Assembly: GCA_031261365.1 (NCBI GenBank)
Contig: JAISJY010000119.1
Span: forward strand, 1 to 5,754
Length of the DNA stretch: 5,754 bases
Source of the DNA: Caryophanales bacterium
Lineage (GTDB): Bacteria > Bacillota_I > Bacilli_A > RFN20 > JAISJY01
Direction of reading: 5' to 3'
Below the pieces are notes generated by a model. That model saw only the letters and a program-made list of their open reading frames with translations. It did not search any database and had not been told where the DNA came from. Shown here one piece after another: positions 1 to 5,754 of this stretch (position 1 is the first letter of the stretch; every line of letters starts with the position of its first letter). Position numbers and translations under genes: made by a program.

Positions 1-35
1 AAGGGTTTTATGACCTTGTTAATCGTCTAACTCTT

Positions 36-788
36 TTAAATATTCTCTAATAATGTTTTAAAACTATCTACTTTTAAACTAGCTCCACCAACTAAAGCTC
101 CATCAATATTAGTTTGTCCTAAATATTCTTTAACATTTTCAGGTTTAACTGAACCACCATATTGAATTAAAACTCTCTCGCTGATAGCTTTAGAATATAA
201 CTTTCTAATAATACTTCTAATATAAGCACAAATATCTTCAGCTATCTCTTTACTAGCATTTTTACCTGTCCCAATTGACCAAACAGGTTCATAAGCAATA
301 ACAAAACTCTTAACCGCACTCGCTTCAATATCTTTTAATCCTTCTACTAATTGATTTTTAATAACTTCTTTAGTTAAGCCATCTTCAAACTCTTTTAAAG
401 TTTCTCCCACACAATAAATAGGATTAAGACCACCTGTTACTAAAGCTTTTAATTTTAAATTACAAGTCTCATTAGTCTCATTAAAGTATTGTCTTCTTTC
501 AGAATGCCCCACAATAACCCATTTAACTTTAAGTTCTTTTAACATTGGAACACTAACTTCTCCTGTATAAGCTCCATTTTCTTTAAAATGAACATTTTGA
601 GAAGCTATTAATAACTTTTTGCTACCTTTAACAGCGGTTGCTAAAGATAAATAAGTAGGTGCAATACCCACGATAATCTTTCTTTCTAATAAACTTTTGG
701 CAATTCCTTCAAACTCTTTAACAAATACTTTTGTCTCCTCGTTTGTCTTATTCATTTTCCAATTGCCAACTACAATTTTTCTACGCAT
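36..788 (-). CDS. tpiA: Triosephosphate isomerase
   Basis: Cytosolic glycolytic enzyme that interconverts dihydroxyacetone phosphate and glyceraldehyde-3-phosphate. The 250-residue protein is full family length (TIM barrel, about 250 aa). All the catalytic parts are visible: N9 and K11 in GNWKMN, the electrophile H95 in VGHSERR, the general base E167 in AYEPVW, the flexible loop 6 around 169-177 (PVWSIGTGK, with Ser where many homologues have Ala), and the phosphate-binding YGGSV (210-214) and GALVGGASL (230-238) segments. The start is fixed by the conserved N-terminus and by a GAGG site 6 nt upstream that lies inside pgk; the first 8 nt overlap the end of pgk, which suggests translational coupling. 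It is the third gene of gap-pgk-tpiA. The 35 nt after its TAA stop hold no clear terminator hairpin and no supported start codon, so the transcript may run on beyond the window. Identification is secure. Confidence 0.98.
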   Translation of the reverse strand: MRRKIVVGNWKMNKTNEETKVFVKEFEGIAKSLLERKIIVGIAPTYLSLATAVKGSKKLLIASQNVHFKENGAYTGEVSVPMLKELKVKWVIVGHSERRQYFNETNETCNLKLKALVTGGLNPIYCVGETLKEFEDGLTKEVIKNQLVEGLKDIEASAVKSFVIAYEPVWSIGTGKNASKEIAEDICAYIRSIIRKLYSKAISERVLIQYGGSVKPENVKEYLGQTNIDGALVGGASLKVDSFKTLLENI

Positions 789-2004
789 TTTTTTCCTCTA
801 TTACATCTATACCAGGCAGATGTCCTTCATTCTCTATCATTTCCAAAGAAGCACCACCTCCTGTTGAAACATGACTAAACTTATCATAAAAACCAAATTG
901 AGCTGTGGCAGCCGCTGAATCACCTCCACCAATAACCGTGAAAGCACCTTTTAAATTAGCAATAGCCTCACAAATAGCAATAGTCCCTTTATCATATCTT
1001 GAATCTTCAAATACTCCCATCGGACCATTCCAAAAAACAGTTTTAGCTCCTTTTAAAGCATTAGCAAATAAAGTTCTCGTCTTTGGTCCAATATCTAAAC
1101 CCATAAAATCATCAGGAATATCAGCGGCACTATCTTCTCTAACTTGACTTGGATTAGAGAAATCATTAGCAATTATTCTATCAATTGGTAATAACAATTT
1201 ACCTTTGCCTTTTTCTAAACAATTTTTAGCAAAGTCAATTTGAGCTTCATCTAATAAAGATGTTCCAATTTTAAAACCTTGAGCCTTAGCAAAAGTATAA
1301 GACATTCCACCACCAATAATTAAAACATCAACCTTATCTAATAAAACCTCAATAACTTTAATTTTATCACTGACCTTAGCCCCACCTAAAATAGCCACAT
1401 ACGGTCTTTCTACATTACTAACACATTTACTTAAAGCTAAGACTTCTTTTTCTACTAAAAAGCCTAAAGCCGTATCTTTGCCTCTCTCTTTTAAAAGAGA
1501 TGGAATACCATAAGTAGAAGCATGAGCTCTATGAGCCGAGCCAAAAGCATCCATCACAAAAGCATCTGCTAAATCAGCCCAAGCTTTTGCTAAAGTTAAA
1601 TCATTCTTTTCTTCACCTTTTTCAAATCTAGTATTTTGTAATAATAAAACATCTCCACCTTTTAGTAAAGAAACAGCACTATTGACTTCACTACCAACTG
1701 CTACAGGTGTGAAAGCAACATTAATTTTCTCACCTAATAACTTCTTTAAAGCAATAGCCACTGGAGCCATATTATTCTTTTTCTTATCATTCTCGGTATT
1801 CTCTGGGTTCTTATGGTCAACCTTGCCTAAATGACTTAATAAAACCACTTTAGCTTTAGCATTTACTAAATATCTAATAGTTGGTAAAGCTTGAACAATT
1901 CTATTATCATCTTTAATAATTCCTTCTTTAATTGGAACATTAAAATCAACCCTTACAAAAACCACCTTGTTTGCAACAGCAATATCTCTTATTGTTTTTT
2001 TCAT
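781..2004 (-). CDS. pgk: Phosphoglycerate kinase
   Basis: Cytosolic enzyme that transfers the acyl phosphate of 1,3-bisphosphoglycerate to ADP, giving ATP and 3-phosphoglycerate. The 407-residue protein has both domains. The N-terminal substrate domain shows RVDFNVP (18-24), R35, SHLGK (57-61) and FGSAHRAH (154-161). The C-terminal nucleotide domain shows LGGAKVSDK (206-214), FWNGPMGVFE (324-333), GGGDSAAA (359-366) and STGGGASLE (380-388). The stretch after SHLGK (about 62-79) is longer and rich in Asn, Glu and Lys; a longer segment here is, from memory, seen in clostridial and Mollicutes-type enzymes. Residue 123 is Gln in QNTRFE, where many homologues have Glu. The start is supported by GGAG 5 nt upstream (2010-2013). 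It sits 46 nt after gap, with a stem-loop in the gap, and overlaps tpiA by 8 nt. It ends in TAG, the only non-TAA stop among the six genes. Identification is secure. Confidence 0.98.
   Translation of the reverse strand: MKKTIRDIAVANKVVFVRVDFNVPIKEGIIKDDNRIVQALPTIRYLVNAKAKVVLLSHLGKVDHKNPENTENDKKKNNMAPVAIALKKLLGEKINVAFTPVAVGSEVNSAVSLLKGGDVLLLQNTRFEKGEEKNDLTLAKAWADLADAFVMDAFGSAHRAHASTYGIPSLLKERGKDTALGFLVEKEVLALSKCVSNVERPYVAILGGAKVSDKIKVIEVLLDKVDVLIIGGGMSYTFAKAQGFKIGTSLLDEAQIDFAKNCLEKGKGKLLLPIDRIIANDFSNPSQVREDSAADIPDDFMGLDIGPKTRTLFANALKGAKTVFWNGPMGVFEDSRYDKGTIAICEAIANLKGAFTVIGGGDSAAATAQFGFYDKFSHVSTGGGASLEMIENEGHLPGIDVIEEKNA
795..798 (-). promoter_or_regulatory. Ribosome binding site of tpiA inside pgk
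   Basis: GAGG followed by six A residues and then ATG. It lies within the last codons of pgk, whose TAG stop falls 3 nt beyond the tpiA ATG. This places tpiA initiation where ribosomes finish pgk and supports the ATG at 788 as the start. Confidence 0.75.
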
Positions 2005-2020
2005 TTCTTCTCCATAAAAT

Positions 2021-2042
2021 AAGCCCTAGTTTCCTAGAGCTT
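2021..2042 (-). promoter_or_regulatory. Intergenic stem-loop between gap and pgk
   Basis: In the mRNA sense, AAGCUCUAG pairs with CUAGGGCUU across a GAAA tetraloop of the GNRA class: nine pairs, one of them U-G. It begins 8 nt after the gap stop and ends 7 nt before the pgk Shine-Dalgarno site. The sequence after it, AUUUUAU, is only a broken U-tract. On the opposite strand the wobble pair becomes a C-A mismatch, so the structure is favoured in the operon transcript. It could be a leaky terminator, or a 3' stabiliser or processing border that lets gap be made in excess of pgk and tpiA; the sequence does not decide between these. Confidence 0.65.
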
Positions 2043-2050
2043 CATTCTTT

Positions 2051-3091
2051 TTATTTTATTTTTAAAACTTCTGCTAATTTCTTGGCTAATCTAATATATT
2101 GACTAGTATAAGAATATTCATTATCATACCAAGCTACAACTTTAATAAATTGTTTGCCTTCTGGATTAGTATAAAGAACAGTTTGAGTAGCATCAAATAA
2201 AGAACCAACTGTAATACCTCTAATATCAGAAGAAACTATTAAATCTTCAGTATAACCTAAAACACCATTTGATTTAAGAGCAGCATCTTTTAATAAAGCA
2301 TTAATCTCGGCTACATCTTTAACTTCTTCTTTGAAAGTTAGAGATAAATCAACTAAAGAACCATCAACAACAGGAACTCTAAAAGCTCCACCTTGTAATC
2401 TTCCTTTTAATTCTGGAATAACTAAATTAATAGCTTTAGCAGCACCGGTCGTGTTAGGAACAATATTAGCAGCAGCAGCTCTGCCTCTTCTTGGATCTTT
2501 ATGAACCAAATCTAAAGTTGTTTGGTCATTAGTATAAGCATGAACAGTTGTCATAAAACCACCTTCAATACCATATCTATCATTTAAAACTTTAACAACA
2601 GGAGCTAAACAGTTAGTAGTACAACTTGCCCCACTAATAATTGTTTGGTCAGCAGTTAATAATTGGTCATTAACCCCATAAACATAAGTTGGAGTTTCAT
2701 TATCAGCAGGAGCTGAAATAACAACTGCCTTTGCTCCACCACTTGTAATATGAACAGAAGCATCAGTTTTACCTTTAAATCTACCTGTACACTCTAAAAC
2801 AATATCAACACCATATTTTGACCATTCTAATAAAGCAGGATCTCTTTGTAATAAAACAGGTATTTTCCGTCCTTCAAAAACAATACCACCTTCAGTAGCA
2901 TTACCATAATAACTAACTTCATTTTTCAAAGTTCCGTGTGCTGAATCATACTTTAACAAGTATGCTAATTCTTTTGGTTCAGCTAAATCATTAATAGCAA
3001 CTACCTCAAAATCTCCACCAATTTGAATAATTCTTCTAAAAGCTAAGCGGCCAATACGACCAAAACCATTAATTGCAATTTTTATAGACAT
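2051..3091 (-). CDS. gap: Glyceraldehyde-3-phosphate dehydrogenase, type I, phosphorylating
   Basis: Cytosolic enzyme that oxidises glyceraldehyde-3-phosphate with NAD+ and phosphate to 1,3-bisphosphoglycerate. At 346 residues it is slightly longer than the usual 330-340. The N-terminal Rossmann fold starts with INGFGRIGR (7-15), and D35 in AINDL is the acidic residue that favours NAD+ over NADP+. The active site is SCTTNC (156-161) with catalytic C157 and H184 in TTVHAYT. The C-terminal WYDNEYSYTSQ (321-331) closes the fold. Where Bacillus GapA has LPHKD in the S-loop, this protein has LVHKD (195-199), so Val replaces the Pro associated with coenzyme contact. GGGAGG (3099-3104), 7 nt before ATG, sets the start. 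It is the first gene of gap-pgk-tpiA and has its own promoter. No cggR-type repressor gene lies upstream. The family call is secure; coenzyme preference is inferred. Confidence 0.98.
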   Translation of the reverse strand: MSIKIAINGFGRIGRLAFRRIIQIGGDFEVVAINDLAEPKELAYLLKYDSAHGTLKNEVSYYGNATEGGIVFEGRKIPVLLQRDPALLEWSKYGVDIVLECTGRFKGKTDASVHITSGGAKAVVISAPADNETPTYVYGVNDQLLTADQTIISGASCTTNCLAPVVKVLNDRYGIEGGFMTTVHAYTNDQTTLDLVHKDPRRGRAAAANIVPNTTGAAKAINLVIPELKGRLQGGAFRVPVVDGSLVDLSLTFKEEVKDVAEINALLKDAALKSNGVLGYTEDLIVSSDIRGITVGSLFDATQTVLYTNPEGKQFIKVVAWYDNEYSYTSQYIRLAKKLAEVLKIK

Positions 3092-3112
3092 GCAAATTCC
3101 TCCCTTACAATA

Positions 3113-3140
3113 ATATTATATATTAATTTTGCTATTTCAA
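3113..3140 (-). promoter_or_regulatory. Probable promoter of the gap-pgk-tpiA operon
   Basis: TTGAAA (3135-3140) is followed after 16 bp by TAATAT (3113-3118), inside a run that also contains a perfect TATAAT (3115-3120). The latter could pair with TTGTTT at 18 bp. Either reading is a vegetative sigma-A type promoter close upstream of the gap ribosome site, giving a very short leader. The region is so AT-rich that the exact hexamers are uncertain, but some promoter is expected in this 119-bp intergenic space. I saw no catabolite-control (cre) or CggR-type operator. Confidence 0.55.
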
Positions 3141-3210
3141 ACAAATAAATATAAAAAGCAGACGATTTTGTGATGTTTTTTCAATTTATTAAGAATATTA
3201 TTTATTTTAA

Positions 3211-4389
3211 TTATGCTGTATAGCCCCAAACAACCGGTCTATCTGAGTTCCAACTAACATCCCAACCAGCTGGTTTTGATAAGGCTTCACAGTATATTGT
3301 TAAAGATAAACACATAATAAATACAGACCTTCCAATATTTATCACACTATTTGATATTATGATACTTGTTAAAGAACTGCAATTAGAAAAAGCCCCATCA
3401 CCAATACTTGTTACACTATCTGGTATTACGATACTTGTTATAGAAACATAACCAGAAAAAGCTTCATCATCAATAAATGTTACACTATTTGGTATAGTTA
3501 TATTTCCATATATTAAACCACCAACAACTTCTGAATTATTGTCCCAGACAGTAGAAGTGGTCACTACTTTTCCACTTCCTAATGTTAATAAATGATATGT
3601 AGGATTAGTAGGGTCTAATGTTATATTGGTTATGGAACGACAATAAGAAAAGGCATCAAGACCAATATCTGTCACACCACTTGGTATTACTATATTTGTT
3701 AAAGAGCTACACAGTACAAAAGCATAATCACCAATATATTCTACACTATCTGGTATTATTACACTTGTTAAAGAACTACAACCAGCAAAGGCACTTTGAC
3801 CAATGCTTGTTACACTGTTTGGTATATCTATACTTTTTAAAGAATCACAATTAGCAAAGGTTCTCCAACCAATACTTGTCACACCACTTGGTATAGTAAT
3901 ACCTGTTATTGAACCACACCAAAAAAAAGCTTGTTCTGCAATACTTGTTATATTCTCGGGGATTACTATATTTCCATAAGCCAAACCACCTACAACTATT
4001 GTATCATTTTCCCAAGTTGTAGTAGTAGTCACTACTTTCCCTTCTCCTAATGTTAATAAATTATATACAGAATTAGCTGGGTCTAATTTAATGTTTGTTA
4101 TTAAACTACTACTAAAGGCATGATATCCAATATTTGTTATACTTTTAGGAATAGTTATACTTTTTAAAGACCAGCAATAAGAAAAAGCACCACCCTTAAT
4201 ACTCGTTACAGGTTTATTTTGATAAGTTGAAGGTATAACTAATTTATTAAAGTCTTTCAAATGTCCTGTTATTTCATAACTATCACTATCAGCCAAATAA
4301 CTAAATGTCAAGTTCTTATTAGTTGTATTACAACCTACTAAGCCTATTAAGCCAATTACCACCATTAAACCTTTAATTATTTTTCTCAT
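3211..4389 (-). CDS. BspA-like leucine-rich-repeat surface lipoprotein
   Basis: Predicted exported lipoprotein of 392 residues, anchored on the outer face of the membrane; a role in adhesion or host interaction is inferred from the BspA-like family, not shown here. The signal peptide has R2, K3 and K6, a hydrophobic core (8-18) and the lipobox LVGC with lipidated C20. An N-terminal cap (about 28-60, with YEITG and VIPSTYQNKPVTSI) leads into LRR_5-type repeats of 23 residues with the pattern IxIPxSVTSIGxxAFxxCxSLTx. There are two repeats at about 60-102, five at 141-255 and three at 297-365. Two copies of a 38-residue non-LRR insert (103-140 and 259-296) interrupt the array. The end (366-392), with SKPAGW and RPVVWGYTA, resembles the capping tail of similar gut-bacterial proteins. 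AAGGAG (4397-4402) and a good promoter precede it. It stands between a membrane-protein operon and the glycolytic operon with no functional tie to either. The ligand is unknown. Confidence 0.88.
   Translation of the reverse strand: MRKIIKGLMVVIGLIGLVGCNTTNKNLTFSYLADSDSYEITGHLKDFNKLVIPSTYQNKPVTSIKGGAFSYCWSLKSITIPKSITNIGYHAFSSSLITNIKLDPANSVYNLLTLGEGKVVTTTTTWENDTIVVGGLAYGNIVIPENITSIAEQAFFWCGSITGITIPSGVTSIGWRTFANCDSLKSIDIPNSVTSIGQSAFAGCSSLTSVIIPDSVEYIGDYAFVLCSSLTNIVIPSGVTDIGLDAFSYCRSITNITLDPTNPTYHLLTLGSGKVVTTSTVWDNNSEVVGGLIYGNITIPNSVTFIDDEAFSGYVSITSIVIPDSVTSIGDGAFSNCSSLTSIIISNSVINIGRSVFIMCLSLTIYCEALSKPAGWDVSWNSDRPVVWGYTA
3295..3501 (-). repeat. C-terminal leucine-rich-repeat array, three 69-nt units
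   Basis: Three in-frame 23-codon units (residues 297-319, 320-342, 343-365). The last is degenerate: it lacks the IP pair (IIISNSV) and has VFIMC in place of AFxxC, as expected for a repeat next to the C-terminal cap. Confidence 0.85.
3457..3615 (-). repeat. Internal duplication, copy B (insert plus one repeat)
   Basis: Residues 259-311 match residues 103-155 of the same protein without gaps, with 33 of 53 residues identical by hand count. The shared core is LLTLGxGKVVTT, then VVGGL and YGNIxIP. At the DNA level, exact blocks recur at an offset of 468 nt, for example CCTAATGTTAATAAAT on the plus strand at 3578-3593 and 4046-4061. The first 38 residues are not LRR sequence. Confidence 0.9.
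3625..3969 (-). repeat. Central leucine-rich-repeat array, five 69-nt units
   Basis: Five tandem in-frame 23-codon units (residues 141-163, 164-186, 187-209, 210-232, 233-255), each of the form IxIPxxVTxIGxxAFxxCxSLTx. Period and phase are exact with no insertions, so the array could change copy number without a frameshift. Confidence 0.9.
3925..4083 (-). repeat. Internal duplication, copy A (insert plus one repeat)
   Basis: This is the partner of the copy at 3457-3615, exactly 156 codons upstream in the gene. It includes a Thr run (TTTTTW, 122-126) where copy B reads TTSTVW. GTCACTACTTT is identical in both copies (plus strand 4028-4038 and 3560-3570). Confidence 0.9.
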
Positions 4390-4415
4390 TTTGTTTCTCC
4401 TTTTAAAAAAACAGA

Positions 4416-4444
4416 ATTATATGCTCCTACATTAAATATATCAT
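4416..4444 (-). promoter_or_regulatory. Promoter of the LRR lipoprotein gene
   Basis: A perfect TATAAT (-10, 4416-4421) sits 17 bp from ATGATA (-35, 4439-4444; four of six match TTGACA). The start of transcription would fall near 4409, leaving a leader of about 20 nt that carries AAGGAG. This makes the lipoprotein gene an independent unit rather than a tail of the yitT-like operon. Confidence 0.65.
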
Positions 4445-4449
4445 ATTTA
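4433..4449. other. AT-only inverted repeat over the -35 region
   Basis: TAAATAT, a 3-bp centre, then ATATTTA: a perfect 7-bp inverted repeat that covers the -35 hexamer of the lipoprotein promoter. It could be an operator, but it contains no G or C in the arms, and such palindromes arise easily in DNA of this composition. Confidence 0.3.
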
Positions 4450-4475
4450 TCATTTAATATAAAGTTTAATTTTTC

Positions 4476-5438
4476 TTATTTAAAAGGTGGTATATAAAAC
4501 TTACCATAAATATTACTAACAGGTAATTGAATAATAAAGGCTGCACTATCTATCTCTTGAATACAATGAATAATATATTTAGTTTGTCTTAAACTAATAA
4601 CTATTTGAATTATATTCTTATTGTTTTTTGTATAAGCACCCTCACCATGAATTATAGTTGCTGTATGCCCTGTTCTCTCAATAATAAACTTCCTAATCTC
4701 ATCACTCTTATCAGTTACTATTTCAATAAGGTGTTTTTTACTTCTGGTATAAATAGTATCAACAAAGAAAGAAGAAATAGTTGTATAAATCAAAGTATAT
4801 AAAATAGCATTAATATTCCCTGTAAAAAAGCTATTATAAAGTCCATAAGAAACAATAACAATAGCATTAAAACCTAAAATATATTTGCCAACACTGACAC
4901 CTTTTTTAATACCAAAATACAAAGAAACAACATCAGTGCCACCTGTACTTAAATTACTACTCAAAGCTGTGCCTGTTGATAAACCACTTAAAACACCGGC
5001 AAAATTAGTTCTAGTTATAATTTCCATATGTTCTATATCAACAAACATAAAAACTCCAACATCATACAAATAGGTAAAAAGAGAAATAAGTAAAGAAGTT
5101 GAAATAACATTCAACAAAGTTAAAACTGCAAAAATCTTGCCTATCTTTTTAAAAGCTAACAAAAACAAAGGAATATTTAAAATAATATAGAGAACTGAAT
5201 ACAAAGGTACTTGAATTTCTGGTTTATCAAAAACATTCGCAAAAACCTTAGAAAGAAACATCCCCAAACCAGAAACACCACCAGGAACAACATTATTATC
5301 GGTATTATTAATGAAAATAGCCACAGATAAAGCATAAAAAATAGAACTAAGAAAAAAGGAAGAAAACATCCATGCTAACTCTTTTTTATTACCGACTAAA
5401 ACATTCTTTTCAACTTCAACCTGTTTCTCGTTTTCCAT
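4476..5438 (-). CDS. YitT-family (DUF161/DUF2179) membrane protein
   Basis: Integral membrane protein of unknown transport or regulatory role. At 320 residues it is somewhat longer than the usual 280-290, owing to a charged N-terminal tail (1-20). Hydrophobic segments lie near 22-44, 78-97, 102-126, 145-165, 186-205 and 207-228. Family marks are the glycine-rich PGGVSGLG (52-59) after the first segment and the LSTGGTDVVSLYFG stretch (163-176). The C-terminal cytosolic DUF2179 domain (about 236-320) shows HTATIIHGEGAYT (258-270) followed by an IIQIVISLRQ strand; it is related in shape to small ligand-binding or PII-like folds. The start is set by GAGGA 7 nt upstream, inside the end of the preceding gene, only 3 nt away; the two are surely cotranscribed. 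No strong terminator follows. The family call is firm; the substrate is unknown, so no gene symbol is given. Confidence 0.92.
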   Translation of the reverse strand: MENEKQVEVEKNVLVGNKKELAWMFSSFFLSSIFYALSVAIFINNTDNNVVPGGVSGLGMFLSKVFANVFDKPEIQVPLYSVLYIILNIPLFLLAFKKIGKIFAVLTLLNVISTSLLISLFTYLYDVGVFMFVDIEHMEIITRTNFAGVLSGLSTGTALSSNLSTGGTDVVSLYFGIKKGVSVGKYILGFNAIVIVSYGLYNSFFTGNINAILYTLIYTTISSFFVDTIYTRSKKHLIEIVTDKSDEIRKFIIERTGHTATIIHGEGAYTKNNKNIIQIVISLRQTKYIIHCIQEIDSAAFIIQLPVSNIYGKFYIPPFK

Positions 5439-5441
5439 GTA

Positions 5442-5754
5442 TTATTCCTCAGAAGTATCAGTTATTTCCTCTATTTCCACCTTATTAATTATTTTTCTCT
5501 TATCATCATAATCTAAAATTGTTATCTTAATATTATCATAAACAAAACTATCATCAAAGGAAGCATTATTATCATCAAATAATCTTTTAATCCAAGAACC
5601 GACAGTTTTAATAGTAGTTCTAGGCTTAGGAGTTTCTTCTAAATAATCATCAAATAAATCTTCTATTAAAAAGCCACCATCAACATTATATATGTGATTA
5701 CCAATTTCTACAATATCTTTCGGAATAACATCATGTTCATCATATATTTCCCCA
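5442..5754 (-). CDS. HlyC/CorC-family (CNNM/CBS) membrane protein, C-terminal part
   Basis: The last 103 codons of a gene whose start lies beyond the right edge of the window. The fragment opens with GEIYDEHD, the characteristic end of the second CBS domain in this family. It continues into the CorC/HlyC transporter-associated domain: IVEIGNHIYNVDGGFLIEDL (residues 14-33 of the fragment), then TVGSWI (50-55), DSFVYDNIKITILDYDD and a closing KVEIEEI. Full members have an N-terminal CNNM (DUF21) membrane domain, then paired CBS domains and this cap, and are linked to magnesium or other cation efflux; those parts are not visible here. The end is very acidic (DTSEE). It ends in TAA 3 nt before the yitT-like gene. 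The gene was not in reach of a complete-ORF search because it is cut by the window edge. Confidence 0.88.
   Translation of the reverse strand, partial: GEIYDEHDVIPKDIVEIGNHIYNVDGGFLIEDLFDDYLEETPKPRTTIKTVGSWIKRLFDDNNASFDDSFVYDNIKITILDYDDKRKIINKVEIEEITDTSEE
5446..5450 (-). promoter_or_regulatory. Ribosome binding site of the YitT-like gene inside the HlyC/CorC gene
   Basis: GAGGA, encoded by the final Glu codons of the upstream gene, lies 7 nt before the ATG at 5438. It supports this start and suggests coupled translation of the two membrane proteins. Confidence 0.75.

Noticed and set aside
1..35. Start of a fourth glycolytic gene or a terminator after tpiA
   Set aside because: The 35 nt show only an AAGG/CCTT short inverted repeat and no start codon with a ribosome site; too little sequence to support either.
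905..1147. Plus-strand open frame of 80 codons within pgk
   Set aside because: It lies fully antisense to a well-conserved region of pgk, with no promoter or family resemblance.
1485..1500. Perfect 16-bp palindrome TCTCTTTTAAAAGAGA inside pgk
   Set aside because: It is explained by the codons for the conserved SLLKER segment; one such palindrome is not surprising in AT-rich DNA of this length.
2001..2048. Tiny out-of-frame reading frames ahead of pgk (ATG AAG CTC TAG and ATG GAG AAG AAA TGA, the latter overlapping the pgk start)
   Set aside because: They are three and four codons long with no ribosome sites of their own, and arise readily by chance around a stem-loop and a GGAG site.
3153..3181. 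Possible terminator after the lipoprotein gene: AAAAAGCA and TGTTTTTT arms on the plus strand
   Set aside because: The arms are nearly all A/T, the loop is 13 nt, and in the transcribed (minus) sense the stem contains an A-C mismatch, so it would be very weak.
3618..3854. Plus-strand open frame of 78 codons within the lipoprotein gene
   Set aside because: It is the antisense shadow of the 69-nt repeats (its own product repeats with the same period) and has no independent support.
4605..5073. Two plus-strand open frames of 65 and 62 codons within the YitT-like gene
   Set aside because: Both are antisense to a clear membrane protein gene, and their composition reflects the opposite strand.

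Overview
The window is an AT-rich stretch (roughly 30% G+C, estimated by eye) of a bacterial chromosome in which every supported gene lies on the minus strand. Family choice, Shine-Dalgarno sites (GGAGG, GGAG, AAGGAG) and base composition point to a low-GC Firmicutes or Mollicutes-related lineage. The gut Bacilli groups that carry BspA-like leucine-rich-repeat lipoproteins (RF39, Erysipelotrichia or Acholeplasma-like) are plausible, but the sequence alone does not fix the taxon. The genes read through without in-frame TGA, so the standard code fits, unlike true Mycoplasma or Spiroplasma.

In transcription order (high to low coordinates) there are three blocks. First, 5754 to 4476 holds the 3' end of an HlyC/CorC (CNNM plus CBS) family membrane protein gene, followed 3 nt later by a YitT-family multi-pass membrane protein gene whose ribosome site lies inside the end of the first gene. 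Second, 4389 to 3211 is a stand-alone gene for a secreted lipoprotein built of 23-residue BspA-type leucine-rich repeats, with its own promoter (ATGATA, 17 bp, TATAAT). Third, 3091 to 36 is the glycolytic operon gap-pgk-tpiA, with its own promoter upstream of gap. A GNRA-loop stem-loop lies between gap and pgk, and pgk and tpiA overlap by 8 nt.

The glycolytic block encodes three enzymes of lower glycolysis: TpiA supplies glyceraldehyde-3-phosphate, Gap oxidises it to 1,3-bisphosphoglycerate, and Pgk makes ATP from that product. No cggR-like regulator precedes gap; the lipoprotein gene is there instead. No clear terminator follows tpiA in the 35 nt left in the window, so the operon may continue.

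Most of this is ordinary core genome, and I see no sign of a new multi-gene system. The points most worth a second look are the gap-pgk stem-loop, whose wobble pair makes it fold fully only in the mRNA sense, and the in-register duplication of a 38-residue non-LRR insert plus flanking repeat inside the surface lipoprotein.
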